Shown in pieces: positions 1-9,324 of a stretch of DNA of 64,000 bases. The notes under the pieces are model-generated. The model was not told the DNA's origin. It was given only the letters and a program-made list of their open reading frames with translations, and made no database searches. Each line of letters starts with the position of its first letter. Positions within the stretch are counted from its first letter, which is position 1. The DNA comes from Burkholderiales bacterium PBB3 (GTDB lineage Bacteria > Pseudomonadota > Gammaproteobacteria > Burkholderiales > Burkholderiaceae_C), in the NCBI GenBank assembly GCA_002256115.1, contig NKIK01000012.1, positions 44,754 through 108,753 on the forward strand, in the 5' to 3' direction. A program made the position numbers and the translations under genes.

Positions 1-2003
1 TAAGTGATCGTCATGGAGTACAGGGTGTTGGCGTCCCCATCTAACAACGAGGCGGCACGGATCGGCGTGTCCGTAAAAGTCAGCAGATTCAGAACCCGCT
101 CGCCTGTGGCACTCCACCCCAGGATGCCGATTCGCTCCCGGTCCACCCAACCTTCCGCCACCAACGCATCGATCGCCGCCTTCACCCCGTCGTGGAAAGC
201 TTGGCGCGCCCCGGGTTCGTCGGTCGGGGCACCGGTGCTGGCTCGCCAGGGAAAAGCCAGCACCAGAATGCCCTCTCGCAGAAACGCTCGACCGGCAAAG
301 CCGCTGGTGAATCCGTCATAGTCGTTGGAGCCATCGCGATAGAAGCGCTTGGGTGAGAAACCATAGGGCTGAATCACCAAGGGGTAGCGCGTGCCCGGTT
401 TGAAATCCGAAGGCACCATCAGCCCGCCACGCCATTGCCGACCCACAGGGTCTTTCCAATCGTATTCACGCATCGAGCCCCACTGAGATGCGCGGTACTG
501 CGGGTTCAGCTGGGTCAAGCGGACTTCGACGCCACCAGGCCCCTGGGCGACGATGTCAGGGGGGTGATTCAAAGACTGAGCGACGCTCAAGCGCCAGGCG
601 GAGTTGAAGCTCGGAACGCCCTGTTCCGAGCCCGCCGCGGCATCCAGCTCCTGCCAGCTGCCATCCGCGTCACGCTCAAAACGGCGGTGCTGCCCTCCGT
701 CAATCACCATGAATGCGCCAGCCTTGCCTGCGATCGAGAAGGCTGTCTTCAAACGCTGCCGGAGCGCTGCGATGACCTTCCAGTGCCCGGTATCCGGCCA
801 GTACTCAATGATGTGAGAGGCAGGGCTTGGCTTTGTGTCAGACCACACCGGCGATGGACTGGCTGAAGCACCCTTGGCAGACCTCGTCGCGCTCAGAGCC
901 CACTGCTGAGGCAAGTAGGTACCAGCAATCACCAAGGAGTCACCGCCTTCCTGCCAGATCCGATCCGTCCGCGCCTGGTTGCCAGGCAAGACATCATCGG
1001 GCGCATCAAGGATGGTCTGCTCTTGGCCGTCGGGCAGACGATAGAGCACCAGCCGGCGCGCGACGTAACTCATGGGACGCGAGTAGTAGGCCAGCGGATC
1101 CAGAGTCACCGCGGGGCCGTACTTCGTCGTCGCCTCAGCGATCTGAGGGTAGTCCGCAGCCCATGCGAGTTGCCGGCCGGGCTCGTACTTGGGCAGAACC
1201 AACCAACGCCCATCCGGCGACATGCTCACCGCCGGAAAGCCACCGGAGCTCTCCGCAAAGGAATCACCGACAGGCCGTGCAGCCGTGCGAGAGCCCGACT
1301 CCGCCACGAAAAACTGGTAGCGGCGCTGCTGCGTACGAAAGCTGTCCTGCCCGAAATGAACAGTCCAGAACGAGTGGGTCCCCACCACCACGCTGCGAGC
1401 GCCCGGCGCCATTGCAGGGTTGGGCACTGGGGCCATATAGACCACACGCTTCGAATCTCCCGACACATCGAAGCTCAGGACCCCCAGCGGCGCAAAGGTC
1501 AGCTGCGTCACTCGCTGGGTGAGCACATCCAGCTGATAGACCTGAAACGGCTCGTCGCGCAAACGGGCGCGAAACACCAGACTGCGATGACCATGCCAGC
1601 GGACCTCCCGCAAGGAGGGGTTCGCATCGTCATCATCATTGCGTGATTCCACCGAGAACACGCGAACCGCAGCCCCCGGTTTGCCAGAGGCCAGACGGTC
1701 AGCGTTCAGATCCAGCAGCAGGATTTCGAACCGATTGACATCGTTCGCCACCTTCGCCGAGCGGGTGACCACAAAGGCTTGCGAGCCGTCCGGAGAGACC
1801 TGGCTCTGCAGCGTTTCTGCGTCATGCTGAACCGGTTGGATGATGCGTGTGAACTCGATCAGATCACGCACGGTTGGCCCCACGGCCGCCTGGGATTCAT
1901 GGAACGGCAACACCAGACACAAGATCAATAGAGCAGACCAAAGGCAGTGGGCCCGGCCCTTAGAGCACACCTGCATCCAACTGGAGATAAATACTCGAAA
2001 CAT
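1..2003 (-). CDS. S9-type (prolyl oligopeptidase-like) serine peptidase, 3' end outside window
   Basis: The minus-strand reading frame opens at an ATG at 2003 behind a G-rich Shine-Dalgarno stretch and stays open to the window edge (667 codons visible). The start is followed by a hydrophobic signal segment (about residues 22-38), then a beta-propeller-like region with repeated strand/turn motifs such as VSPDG and MSPDGRWL. A C-terminal alpha/beta-hydrolase domain begins near residue 540. The nucleophile elbow is GWSATG with Ser631. The Asp and His of the triad would lie beyond the window. The protein is probably periplasmic. It lies downstream of, and on the same strand as, the FecI/FecR/TonB-receptor genes, so it probably hydrolyses what the receptor imports. 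Lasso-peptide isopeptidases of the AtxE2 type belong to this fold and sit in such loci. That assignment is inference; a general dipeptidyl peptidase is the alternative. Confidence 0.8.
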   Translation of the reverse strand, partial: MFRVFISSWMQVCSKGRAHCLWSALLILCLVLPFHESQAAVGPTVRDLIEFTRIIQPVQHDAETLQSQVSPDGSQAFVVTRSAKVANDVNRFEILLLDLNADRLASGKPGAAVRVFSVESRNDDDDANPSLREVRWHGHRSLVFRARLRDEPFQVYQLDVLTQRVTQLTFAPLGVLSFDVSGDSKRVVYMAPVPNPAMAPGARSVVVGTHSFWTVHFGQDSFRTQQRRYQFFVAESGSRTAARPVGDSFAESSGGFPAVSMSPDGRWLVLPKYEPGRQLAWAADYPQIAEATTKYGPAVTLDPLAYYSRPMSYVARRLVLYRLPDGQEQTILDAPDDVLPGNQARTDRIWQEGGDSLVIAGTYLPQQWALSATRSAKGASASPSPVWSDTKPSPASHIIEYWPDTGHWKVIAALRQRLKTAFSIAGKAGAFMVIDGGQHRRFERDADGSWQELDAAAGSEQGVPSFNSAWRLSVAQSLNHPPDIVAQGPGGVEVRLTQLNPQYRASQWGSMREYDWKDPVGRQWRGGLMVPSDFKPGTRYPLVIQPYGFSPKRFYRDGSNDYDGFTSGFAGRAFLREGILVLAFPWRASTGAPTDEPGARQAFHDGVKAAIDALVAEGWVDRERIGILGWSATGERVLNLLTFTDTPIRAASLLDGDANTLYSMTIT

Positions 2004-2312
2004 GGGATCCCCCCGGACCTGTGGGTCGGGTTTGCAAACATGAATGGGAAAAATGGCGCCGAGCAGGACACGGCACGAAAGGCCAGAGCGCGCTCAGTCA
2101 CGAAGTCCGTCGATGAACACGAAGGCAGAGACACACGGGGCGACGACCTGTGGTGCGCTGCACCAGCGCACAAACAAAGGAAGCGAGGGGACCTGCCAGG
2201 ATGTGCGCTGAGTGCGGAATGCCGCGCCAAATGGAAGTCACAAGGCGGAACGGCGCAAGTGCGCTGGCCAGGACCGGCGGCGACGCAGGCCCAGCCGGCT
2301 CTGGGTCGGCGC
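2004..2312. other. Intergenic spacer between TonB receptor and S9 peptidase genes
   Basis: This is a 309-base gap between two same-strand genes. I see no convincing gene in either direction and no clear hairpin with a T-run. It may hold a separate promoter for the peptidase gene, but I could not identify one. Confidence 0.5.
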
Positions 2313-5300
2313 TTACCAGCGCATCGACAGCCGCAGGCTCAGATATCGGCCGCGCCAGTCACCCTGGGTGAAGTCGTAGAAGGGCGAGGTCTCGACAAAC
2401 TCAGGCAAGCGATTGGCGATGTTCGCCACTGCCAGAGAAACCGTGGTGTCATTGGACGAAGCAAAGCTCAAGCCCAGCGGTGCCAGTTTGAATGTGGCCG
2501 CAAGGTCGTGAATCCAATAGCCACCGAGCCGGCGCTCGCTGGGCAAGGCGTCGCGGTAGCTCCCAAGGTAGCGGCTGGTTAAGCCCAGGTTCCAGGCACC
2601 ACGATCCAGCCCAGCAAACAGGCGCCCTTTCCATGCCGGGGACCAAAAATCGATGGCACGCCGACCCAGTCGGTTCTCAGTCGGCGCGCCTGGCGCCAAT
2701 GTCACGTCGTAGTCGCGAGTCCGCGTGGCACTGGCCGACAAGGTCCACTTGCTTGCCTCGGTCTTCCAGGCATGGGCAAGCTCCAAGTCCAGCCCCGAGG
2801 TGTCAACCCCGCCGTAATTGACCTCGGCGTACAACACCCGCGTGACGGCACCCGTCTGCCCCGGCGCCGCCGGCGCGCGCGTCACAAAGCCAGGAAAGCG
2901 GGCCTCATTGGCCAAGACCACCTGCGGCCACAGAAGGGAAATCAGCCCATCGATCTTCACCCGCCAAGCCGTCACACCAAGGCGGGTTCCTTGGGCAGAT
3001 TCAGGCTCCCATACCGCGCCGACTGCAAAAGCGCGGCCACTCTCGGGCTTCAACTCTCGATTGGTGGTGCGCAAAACCTCTCCGCCCACAATAGGTGCAT
3101 TGGCTCGTGCCGGGTCCAGCAGACCAAAGGCTTCCGTGCTGTAGCGCAAATCATCCACCTTGGTCTGTAGCAAGGTCGGTGGCTTGAAGGATGTGGCGGT
3201 TGACGCCCGCAAGAGCGTCGTCTTGCTCGGACGAAACTCTGCACCGGCCTGGTAGGTGCTGGCGCTGCCGAAGTCACTGTAGCGGTCGCGACGCGCAGCG
3301 AGCGTCAAAGCCGCCATCTCGCGCGTGGCCCCCTCGCCAGGACTGGACCGCCAGAGCGGCAGGTGCAGTTCGCCATAGGCCGCACTGTTGGAGCGCCGTG
3401 CGGCAATGTCGAAACTCCCAGGCGAGACCGTCTGGTACCGGTCCTGAGCCGTCTCAGCCCCCGCTATCAAATCCACACTGCCCATCGGCAACTCCAGCAC
3501 CGATCCGCGCAGGAATGCGCTGACCTGATCCTTGCGGCCATGGTTGTCACGAATCGAGTCCGACCAGATCGCCTGCAGGACATCATCGTTGGCCGCCTTG
3601 CCCACGGTGAACGGATTGAGAGCCGCAGCGGCATTGGACGTGGCCAAGGCCGCGGTGCGGGCAGCCACATTGGGCGTCGTGTTGGAAAGCCGGCGCTGAC
3701 CGTCATCTCGGGTACTTGAAAGCGAAGCTTCCAGCTCCCAACCCGAAGGCAAGTCGCCGCGCAGCCCCACCAAAGCCCGGTTGAAATCGGTGTCGCGAGC
3801 CAATCGTTCCAGGCCGTTCTCCGGACCCAGACGCGCAGTCACACGTACAGGCACGCCGAAGAGATTGTGGGGATTGGTGGCCGGCACCAGCACATTGCTC
3901 AACAGCAGGCCGCCTTCCTCAGCCGACAGCTTGTCCTTCGCATGGGTCCATTCGCCGAACACTGACCAGGCATCGCTCAGCCGGTAGTCCCCTGCGACAT
4001 GAAAAGAAAGGCTCTCTGTGCCGTGAACCAACGCCCTGCCCTTGCCGTTGGCCATGGAGTTGCAGAGATTGGCCTGACCGGCGCCAGCAGCGAAGCTTGC
4101 CAAGGTCGGGGCTTGACCGGGTGCGAGTACCGGGATGGCTGCGAACGAGGAGTTCAGACCCGGGAGGTTGGCGCCCGTGCTGCTGCTCACCGTACCAGGG
4201 GTGCACGAGCGTGTCCGGGCATCGACACCGCCAAAGCGCCGGTAATCCGCATCCACAAAGAAGTCCCGCTCTGCCATGGTCAGCGGCGAGCTCTTGTTGT
4301 ACGCACCGAGCACGATGTAGGAGCCAGACTGTGTGCGAGTTCCAGTGCCCATGGACAGGCTTCCATCGCCACTGCCCTGGCCTGAAGCCAGGCGCGCGTC
4401 GAGCACCCAACCATCAATCGACTTCTTGAGGATGATGTTCACCACACCGGCCAGTGCATCGCCGCCATAGACGGCAGAGGAGCCGACTGGGACGATCTCG
4501 ATGCGATCCACTGCAGCCATGGGGATCAGATTGAGGTTGAAGAAGTTGGCAGACGATGAACCCACCGCTTGCAAGCGGCGACCATTGATGAGCACCAGAG
4601 TCGACCCCAGCGGCAAACCTCGCAGCTGGACGGAACCCTGACCGGTCGTGGCGACAAAACTGCTTTCGCCAGGGCTCACCGAAGCTTCGTTCAAACTGCT
4701 CAGAAAGCGCTCCAGCGTTGGTTGACCGCTGCGATCGATATCGCCGCGGGTGTAGACGTTGACGGGTGTGGGCCCGTCGGCCTCGATGCGCTTGAGGCGA
4801 GAGCCGGTGACTTCAATCCGGCCGAGTGAGGTCACCGAGCCGTGCCCCTCGTCCGACGGCGTCGAGCCTGAGTCGACAAGCTGTGATGAGAACGCCGTCA
4901 TCGAGCGGATGCTCGCAGCGTCGGCCACGGCCTCAGCCCTGCCAGATGGACGCGGCAGGAGCTCGGGCGCCGAGCCCGGCACAACCCCAGGCCCACTGGC
5001 AGGGCCCGACGGACCTGGTGTCGCTGCAGGCCGAACCACGATGGAGCCATCGCTCATCACGGTGGGCGCTAGGCCTGATCCCTCCAGAGCACGCGCAATG
5101 GCTTCTGCGGCTGTCAAATGACCCAATACCGAGCGGGACGTTCGGCCACTGACCTTGCCGGGATCAAACACAATCGATACGCCCGTCTGTCGAGCAATCG
5201 CCCGCAGAGACTCGCCCAGGGGCTGCGCTGGCTGATCAATCCGATATTTTGCAGCGTTAGCTGTTTCGCCGGCGCAGGCGATGCCGCAACAGAGAACCAG

Positions 5301-5369
5301 CGCAACCACAGCGCTGTCAAGGAAGGGGCTGCTGCCCCATCGGTTGCCGCTGAACACTTTGTCTAACAT
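2313..5369 (-). CDS. TonB-dependent receptor with N-terminal signalling (STN) domain
   Basis: This is an outer-membrane active transporter of 1018 residues. After a signal peptide (hydrophobic VVALVLCC segment, about residues 18-40) comes an STN domain (about 45-115, motifs QPLGESLRAIARQTG and GSGLAPTV). That domain transmits ligand occupancy to a FecR anti-sigma factor. A TonB plug follows (motifs GDIDRSGQPTLERFL and LVLINGRRL), then a long beta-barrel ending in LSLRLSMRW with a terminal aromatic residue. I chose the ATG at 5369 because an AGAGG lies upstream and the signal peptide begins there; an upstream ATG at 5444 would add a charged extension. The gene follows sigma and fecR genes and precedes an S9 peptidase, as in FecI/FecR-type signalling loci. 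The ligand cannot be read from sequence. A peptide is plausible given the neighbouring peptidase. Confidence 0.92.
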   Translation of the reverse strand: MLDKVFSGNRWGSSPFLDSAVVALVLCCGIACAGETANAAKYRIDQPAQPLGESLRAIARQTGVSIVFDPGKVSGRTSRSVLGHLTAAEAIARALEGSGLAPTVMSDGSIVVRPAATPGPSGPASGPGVVPGSAPELLPRPSGRAEAVADAASIRSMTAFSSQLVDSGSTPSDEGHGSVTSLGRIEVTGSRLKRIEADGPTPVNVYTRGDIDRSGQPTLERFLSSLNEASVSPGESSFVATTGQGSVQLRGLPLGSTLVLINGRRLQAVGSSSANFFNLNLIPMAAVDRIEIVPVGSSAVYGGDALAGVVNIILKKSIDGWVLDARLASGQGSGDGSLSMGTGTRTQSGSYIVLGAYNKSSPLTMAERDFFVDADYRRFGGVDARTRSCTPGTVSSSTGANLPGLNSSFAAIPVLAPGQAPTLASFAAGAGQANLCNSMANGKGRALVHGTESLSFHVAGDYRLSDAWSVFGEWTHAKDKLSAEEGGLLLSNVLVPATNPHNLFGVPVRVTARLGPENGLERLARDTDFNRALVGLRGDLPSGWELEASLSSTRDDGQRRLSNTTPNVAARTAALATSNAAAALNPFTVGKAANDDVLQAIWSDSIRDNHGRKDQVSAFLRGSVLELPMGSVDLIAGAETAQDRYQTVSPGSFDIAARRSNSAAYGELHLPLWRSSPGEGATREMAALTLAARRDRYSDFGSASTYQAGAEFRPSKTTLLRASTATSFKPPTLLQTKVDDLRYSTEAFGLLDPARANAPIVGGEVLRTTNRELKPESGRAFAVGAVWEPESAQGTRLGVTAWRVKIDGLISLLWPQVVLANEARFPGFVTRAPAAPGQTGAVTRVLYAEVNYGGVDTSGLDLELAHAWKTEASKWTLSASATRTRDYDVTLAPGAPTENRLGRRAIDFWSPAWKGRLFAGLDRGAWNLGLTSRYLGSYRDALPSERRLGGYWIHDLAATFKLAPLGLSFASSNDTTVSLAVANIANRLPEFVETSPFYDFTQGDWRGRYLSLRLSMRW

Positions 5370-5447
5370 CTCGTGCCTCTCTCGAAGTTCCAGGTTGGTG
5401 ACATCGAGATGACGAGCTTGTCGAGTTCGTTTCCGCCAGGGCATCCC

Positions 5448-6533
5448 CTATTGAGGCTGCGATAGCTCCAACCGTCCACCTTGCTCACGCAGCTGCAAAC
5501 CATGCAGGGCAGCCACAGCGTGGGCGAAGCCCACACTGTCCCCGGTTCGGTACAGCCCGCTGATCCGAAGCCTCCCAAGCGAGCCATCACCGACCAAAAA
5601 GATGGGGGTGCGGTTGTAGCGATTCATCTCTGACGTGGCCTCCATCAAAGTCACATCTTCAAAGTCCACTTCGTTGCGCCTCCAGGCCAGCAAGGTTTCG
5701 AGCCGCGGGCGGTCCACTTTCACCTGCACGGGACGGCTGGCTCCAAGCTCTTGAGGAATCCAACGCATACGCTCGCCAGGCTCCATCAGCACCGGCTTTG
5801 CTTCCCCATGCACAGATGCAGTCGTCGAGACCGGCGCGCGCACAGCCACCCTTCCCTCGATCAGCGTCACCGCGGACTCTTGTGAAGCGCCTGCGCCACC
5901 TGCTCCAGGCATGCGGACAGAGAACACCGTGCCCATGGCCACCACTTCGCGGCCCGCGGCTCGCACCACAAATGGACGCGCTGAGTCCTTGTTGACCTCA
6001 AACAAGGCCTCACCGCTTTGCAACTCGACGGTTCGCTGCGATGACCCCATCTCCACCCGGACACGGGTGTCGGTGTTCAGGGACATTCGGGTTCCATCTG
6101 CCAGCACGACCTGCTGTTGCTCGCCGACTTGGGTTCCAAATGAGGCCACGCCACTCATCTGATGCCAATAGACACCGGAGCCAAGCAAGAGCGCGGTGAG
6201 AGTCGGCGCCAGGATCCACATCCGTCTCGACGTGCGCGGGGGGGAGTCCCTTTCGGATGGCTTTTGACCTGCATCGGCCCCGGCGCGGGAGGCACTCGCA
6301 AAGGCATCCGTCAGGCGAACGCCAGGAACCGCCTCCCAGACATCGGTGCAGCGCTCAAACGCGAGGCGGTGCACATCGGAGCGCCGCTGCCAGGCCAGGC
6401 ACTCTTGCTCCATCTCGGCGCTGCGGTCCGGCCCATGCAAGCGTGCAATCCAAACCGCAGCCTCGGCAGCGATTTCAGGTGTGACGGGGGAGCGAGACCC
6501 TTCCCCCGAACCCTTCTCAGCTGAAGCATCCAT
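5448..6533 (-). CDS. FecR-like anti-sigma factor / signal transducer
   Basis: The protein has 361 residues and the classical FecR layout. A cytoplasmic N-terminal domain carries AAVWIARLHGPD and CLAWQRRSDVHRLAFE (FecR N-terminal motif, about 20-65). One transmembrane helix follows (about 108-124, ILAPTLTALLLGSG), then a periplasmic FecR domain (motif FGTQVGEQQQVVLADGT). The C-terminal part (FEDVTLMEATSEMNRYN) matches the STN-contacting region of FecR proteins. It would hold the adjacent ECF sigma factor inactive until the TonB receptor signals. The gene starts 2 bases after the sigma gene ends, so the two are probably cotranscribed. Confidence 0.9.
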   Translation of the reverse strand: MDASAEKGSGEGSRSPVTPEIAAEAAVWIARLHGPDRSAEMEQECLAWQRRSDVHRLAFERCTDVWEAVPGVRLTDAFASASRAGADAGQKPSERDSPPRTSRRMWILAPTLTALLLGSGVYWHQMSGVASFGTQVGEQQQVVLADGTRMSLNTDTRVRVEMGSSQRTVELQSGEALFEVNKDSARPFVVRAAGREVVAMGTVFSVRMPGAGGAGASQESAVTLIEGRVAVRAPVSTTASVHGEAKPVLMEPGERMRWIPQELGASRPVQVKVDRPRLETLLAWRRNEVDFEDVTLMEATSEMNRYNRTPIFLVGDGSLGRLRISGLYRTGDSVGFAHAVAALHGLQLREQGGRLELSQPQ

Positions 6534-6535
6534 GG

Positions 6536-7021
6536 CTACCAGCCCTCCATCGACCGGGTGAGCACCAAGGTGGCTTTGGCGATGTACTTTTCCACCGAGC
6601 TGATACTCAAATTGTGCTCCCTGGCAATCTCAAAATAGCTCAAGCCGTCCACGCGGTGGGCCAAGAAAATCCTGCGCGTTCGGGGATCCAGTTGTGCCAG
6701 ACACTCGCTGATGCGAGCCAGCCGCTCGCGAGCCAAAAGTATCGTCTCCGCAGATGGGTTGGAATCGACCATCACCAGATCCTCGATCAACACTTGCTCC
6801 CCGTGCCTCTCGGCACTTCGGTATTCATCGATGGACAAGTTCAAGGCGACTCGCATCAGAAAAGCCTCAGGCTTGGCGACGAACTGATGCTGCTCCTGAC
6901 AAGCCAAACGAATCCAGGCTTCTTGCACCAGATCATCCGCATCCTGCCGCGTGCGACCTCGACGCATCAAGGCAGCCCTGACGCGAGCGAGCACGGCTTG
7001 CCAGTTCTTCACCATCGCCAT
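6536..7021 (-). CDS. ECF RNA polymerase sigma factor, FecI type
   Basis: The protein has 161 residues. Region 2 carries RTRQDADDLVQEAWIRL (-10 recognition and core binding), and region 4 carries LDPRTRRIFLAHRVDGLSYFEIA followed by a helix-turn-helix (SISSVEKYIAKA). The arrangement and the C-terminal motifs are those of FecI-like iron/peptide-starvation sigma factors. It is the first gene of the sigma-fecR-receptor unit and would direct transcription of the receptor when FecR releases it. An in-frame ATG two codons downstream (7015) is an equal start candidate. No Fur box was recognised upstream. Confidence 0.92.
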   Translation of the reverse strand: MAMVKNWQAVLARVRAALMRRGRTRQDADDLVQEAWIRLACQEQHQFVAKPEAFLMRVALNLSIDEYRSAERHGEQVLIEDLVMVDSNPSAETILLARERLARISECLAQLDPRTRRIFLAHRVDGLSYFEIAREHNLSISSVEKYIAKATLVLTRSMEGW

Positions 7022-7587
7022 GGGATGTCATGCATCGAAGTTGAAAGACCCATGTGAATCTTAGGTCGCGAGGGCTCACAAGGCGAAGAAATGCAAGGCA
7101 GCCGACCTATCCTTTCTGGATGACACCGAACGAAAGCAACATTAGGCAGGAGTCCGCTCAGCTCCGGCGGCGCTCGCCAAGCCAAGGCCCCCGGCTCTTT
7201 ACCTTGGGCCAGCTCGCAGACAGATCGGCACCTCCCGATCTATGCAAGATTGCGGTGCACTGACGGGCAAGATTCAAGCTCCTGGACCATCGCACCGTAT
7301 CTTGAGCCAGAAGGCGACGCGACTGGAGGCATACGCTCGGGCACGACTTCAGCGCAAGATCCCACCGAACGCGCATGCAATCATGAGGACACCGGCCTTG
7401 CCCTCACAGCCCGTACGCCGCAATGATTCGCACCGCCATGCGCCAACCCGCGCCTACGGAGTGCTGACGGCAGACCGCGGCCGATTCCTCGGCCTCCACC
7501 AAGCGGACTGGGCCAGGAAGCTAGAAGCTGGGGCATAGGCTCACTTGCGCATCGCTCGTATTTGGCCACTCACACCAGGAGCACGCC
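7022..7587. other. Divergent intergenic region, no gene recognised
   Basis: These 566 bases separate the sigma gene from the LuxR locus on the opposite strand. Short open frames exist on both strands but none has a convincing start or family resemblance. The region must hold the promoters of both units. I did not find a Fur box or a lux-box-like palindrome in it. No lasso-peptide-like precursor with a plausible leader and core was identified either. Confidence 0.45.
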
Positions 7588-7965
7588 ATGGCGATCAACA
7601 GGACGCGTAACGCAACAAGCACCGGGCGCTTCAGCGTCGTTCAGCCAGGCCGCCTCACGAAGCGAAGCGGCCCCAGGAGCACGGCCCGGGATACAAAGCC
7701 ACCCGGCGGAACCGCAGGCTTGGAAGTCCATCTCTTGAGCATCCCGTCCGGGGTTGCTGCAGGCCGGACACGCGCAGGGAGGGGCAACTCACGAACGGAA
7801 TGGTGGACCTTGTTTGGAACGCGCGAGCAGTTCGACGCGTGCCTGGACACGGATCCATTGCGCTTCGCTGCGCCACTCCTGCACGCTCAACTCAAACGGG
7901 AGTTTGACCATGTCATCCAAAGAACTGGCGCAGCACAGCTCCATCCGGGAGCTTTCGAAGACTGA
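7588..7965 (+). CDS. Hypothetical protein overlapping LuxR gene
   Basis: The 125-residue frame begins behind a clear AGGAG seven bases before the ATG. Its N-terminal half is basic and low in complexity. The C-terminal part (WTLFGTREQFDACLDTDPLRF, then PLLHAQLKREFDHV) looks like a small folded domain. Family unknown. It overlaps the start of the LuxR gene by 56 bases in another frame, which suggests translational coupling and a functional link, possibly modulation of the regulator. Confidence 0.6.
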   Translation: MAINRTRNATSTGRFSVVQPGRLTKRSGPRSTARDTKPPGGTAGLEVHLLSIPSGVAAGRTRAGRGNSRTEWWTLFGTREQFDACLDTDPLRFAAPLLHAQLKREFDHVIQRTGAAQLHPGAFED

Positions 7966-8716
7966 GAACTTCGCCGCAAACGTCGTGGCGGCCATCGTTC
8001 AGATTCCCCTGGCCAACAGCCCTGCCGAGCTGCTCGATCGCTTGGCCAAGGTCACCCAGGCCATCGGTGCCAGCGGCAGCATCTACACCGCGGGCATCCC
8101 GGAGGGCGGCCGAGAGACCTCCAGCTTCAGCCTCTTTGCTTGTCATCCTGGCTTCGCTCAAGCGCAATGCACGACAGGCTCCATGTTGGAGCACCCATGG
8201 TTCCGCTTCGCTCGACGTCACACCATGCCGGGAACGAACCATCAAGTGCCTCAGCAAGACAATGTCGATGTTCAAGCCATCGACCTTGCCAATCAGTATG
8301 GTTTCAGGTCCTGCCTGATCGTGCCCACGCCAGCGGGACCTGACGTGGATCGCCTGGACATGCTCTGCATTGGCAGCGCCACGCCCGATGACTTCGAAGG
8401 CACGCAGGCCCAGCTGGTAAGGACGCTGGCTCGAGCACTGGCTGCCGAACTGCACGATTGGTTGACTCGGCACTTGCAAGAACGGCTGCGTGAAGCAGCG
8501 CGACTGCACACCCATGACGTGACCCTGCTGGCCATGGAGTGGCAAGGCATGGGAAGCAAGGAAATCGCTCAACGCACCGGCATGACCGCGACTTCGGTGA
8601 ACTCACGTTTTCAGCGCATCAATGCGCGACTGCACTGCCGCAATCGCCGGGCATCTGCACAACGCGCCGCTGCTCACGGCTTGATGGAGTACAGCCAAGT
8701 CGGACACCAGTCATGA
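7910..8716 (+). CDS. LuxR-type transcriptional regulator (autoinducer-binding-like)
   Basis: The protein has 268 residues. The N-terminal half (about 30-180; motifs MLEHPWFRFARR and YGFRSCLIVP) resembles the autoinducer-binding domain of quorum-sensing regulators. The C-terminus is a GerE/LuxR helix-turn-helix (about 200-262; LLAMEWQGMGSKEIAQRTGMTATSVNSRFQ). I chose the ATG at 7910 because similarity begins there; an upstream in-frame start at 7754 would run inside the preceding gene. No luxI-type synthase is visible in the window, so this is a candidate solo (orphan) regulator that could answer to exogenous or self-made signals from elsewhere in the genome. Confidence 0.83.
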   Translation: MSSKELAQHSSIRELSKTENFAANVVAAIVQIPLANSPAELLDRLAKVTQAIGASGSIYTAGIPEGGRETSSFSLFACHPGFAQAQCTTGSMLEHPWFRFARRHTMPGTNHQVPQQDNVDVQAIDLANQYGFRSCLIVPTPAGPDVDRLDMLCIGSATPDDFEGTQAQLVRTLARALAAELHDWLTRHLQERLREAARLHTHDVTLLAMEWQGMGSKEIAQRTGMTATSVNSRFQRINARLHCRNRRASAQRAAAHGLMEYSQVGHQS

Positions 8717-9119
8717 CGCTCTGCAGGGCAAGCAAGGCCCTCCCAGGTCCAACAGCTGCAAGGCCGCTCACTAGGGTTTCTCTGTGAGCGTTCAGAACAG
8801 CTCTGCATCTCAAAGGAAACACGGCGACTCTTATGCCCCGGCCCGAGTGCACAAGACTGATGACCGGCGATCAACAGGCCAGGTCGTCTGAAACCCTCCG
8901 ATCCCCAGTGCCCATGAAGAGACAAGTCCAGGCGCCCAAAACCTTGTCGACGCAAACCTCGGTACAGCCAGGACGCTATACCCAGCCGAAAGCGAACAAG
9001 GCATACACGCAGCCCACGCGTCCCCAAAAGCCTATCCCCCCAAAGGTAGCCCCCCAGGGGTCGGATAGAAATTCAGACGGCCATCGCCGAAAGTTGCTCC
9101 CATGCAAAAGGAGCCAGCC
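8717..9119. other. Intergenic region with one doubtful small frame
   Basis: This 403-base gap follows the LuxR gene. A 102-codon plus-strand frame (8833-9141) has an AAGGA some 14 bases upstream, but its composition (many Pro, Gln, Lys) and lack of any recognisable motif make it doubtful. I did not call it as a gene. Runs of C and G near 9030-9060 could fold into a hairpin before the next gene. Confidence 0.4.
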
Positions 9120-9308
9120 ATGTCACACCTTGAAGCCCTGAGCGCCCCGCTGGGCCAATTGATGGACCGTTTGATGCAGGGATTGCGAGGCACCCGCCCG
9201 CAACAAGGCCAGCAAGCCATTGAAGGCCTGGACGTGACCGAATCGACCTGGCAAGACTGGCTGGACACGTGCCAGAGCTCGCCAGACCAGGCCGCCCAGC
9301 CCCACTGA
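9120..9308 (+). CDS. Small hypothetical protein (62 aa)
   Basis: The frame starts at an ATG preceded by AAGGAG at good spacing. The peptide is mostly helical in appearance (SAPLGQLMDRLMQGLRG, then TESTWQDWLDTCQSS) and acidic at the end. No family is recognised. It is followed after 16 bases by another small same-strand gene, so the two are probably cotranscribed. Confidence 0.55.
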   Translation: MSHLEALSAPLGQLMDRLMQGLRGTRPQQGQQAIEGLDVTESTWQDWLDTCQSSPDQAAQPH

Positions 9309-9324
9309 ACACCACGGCGAGGGC

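Noticed and set aside
435..2043. Several plus-strand frames in the first 2 kb
   Set aside because: They lie antisense to the S9 peptidase, whose minus-strand frame is open to the window edge and has a clear nucleophile motif.
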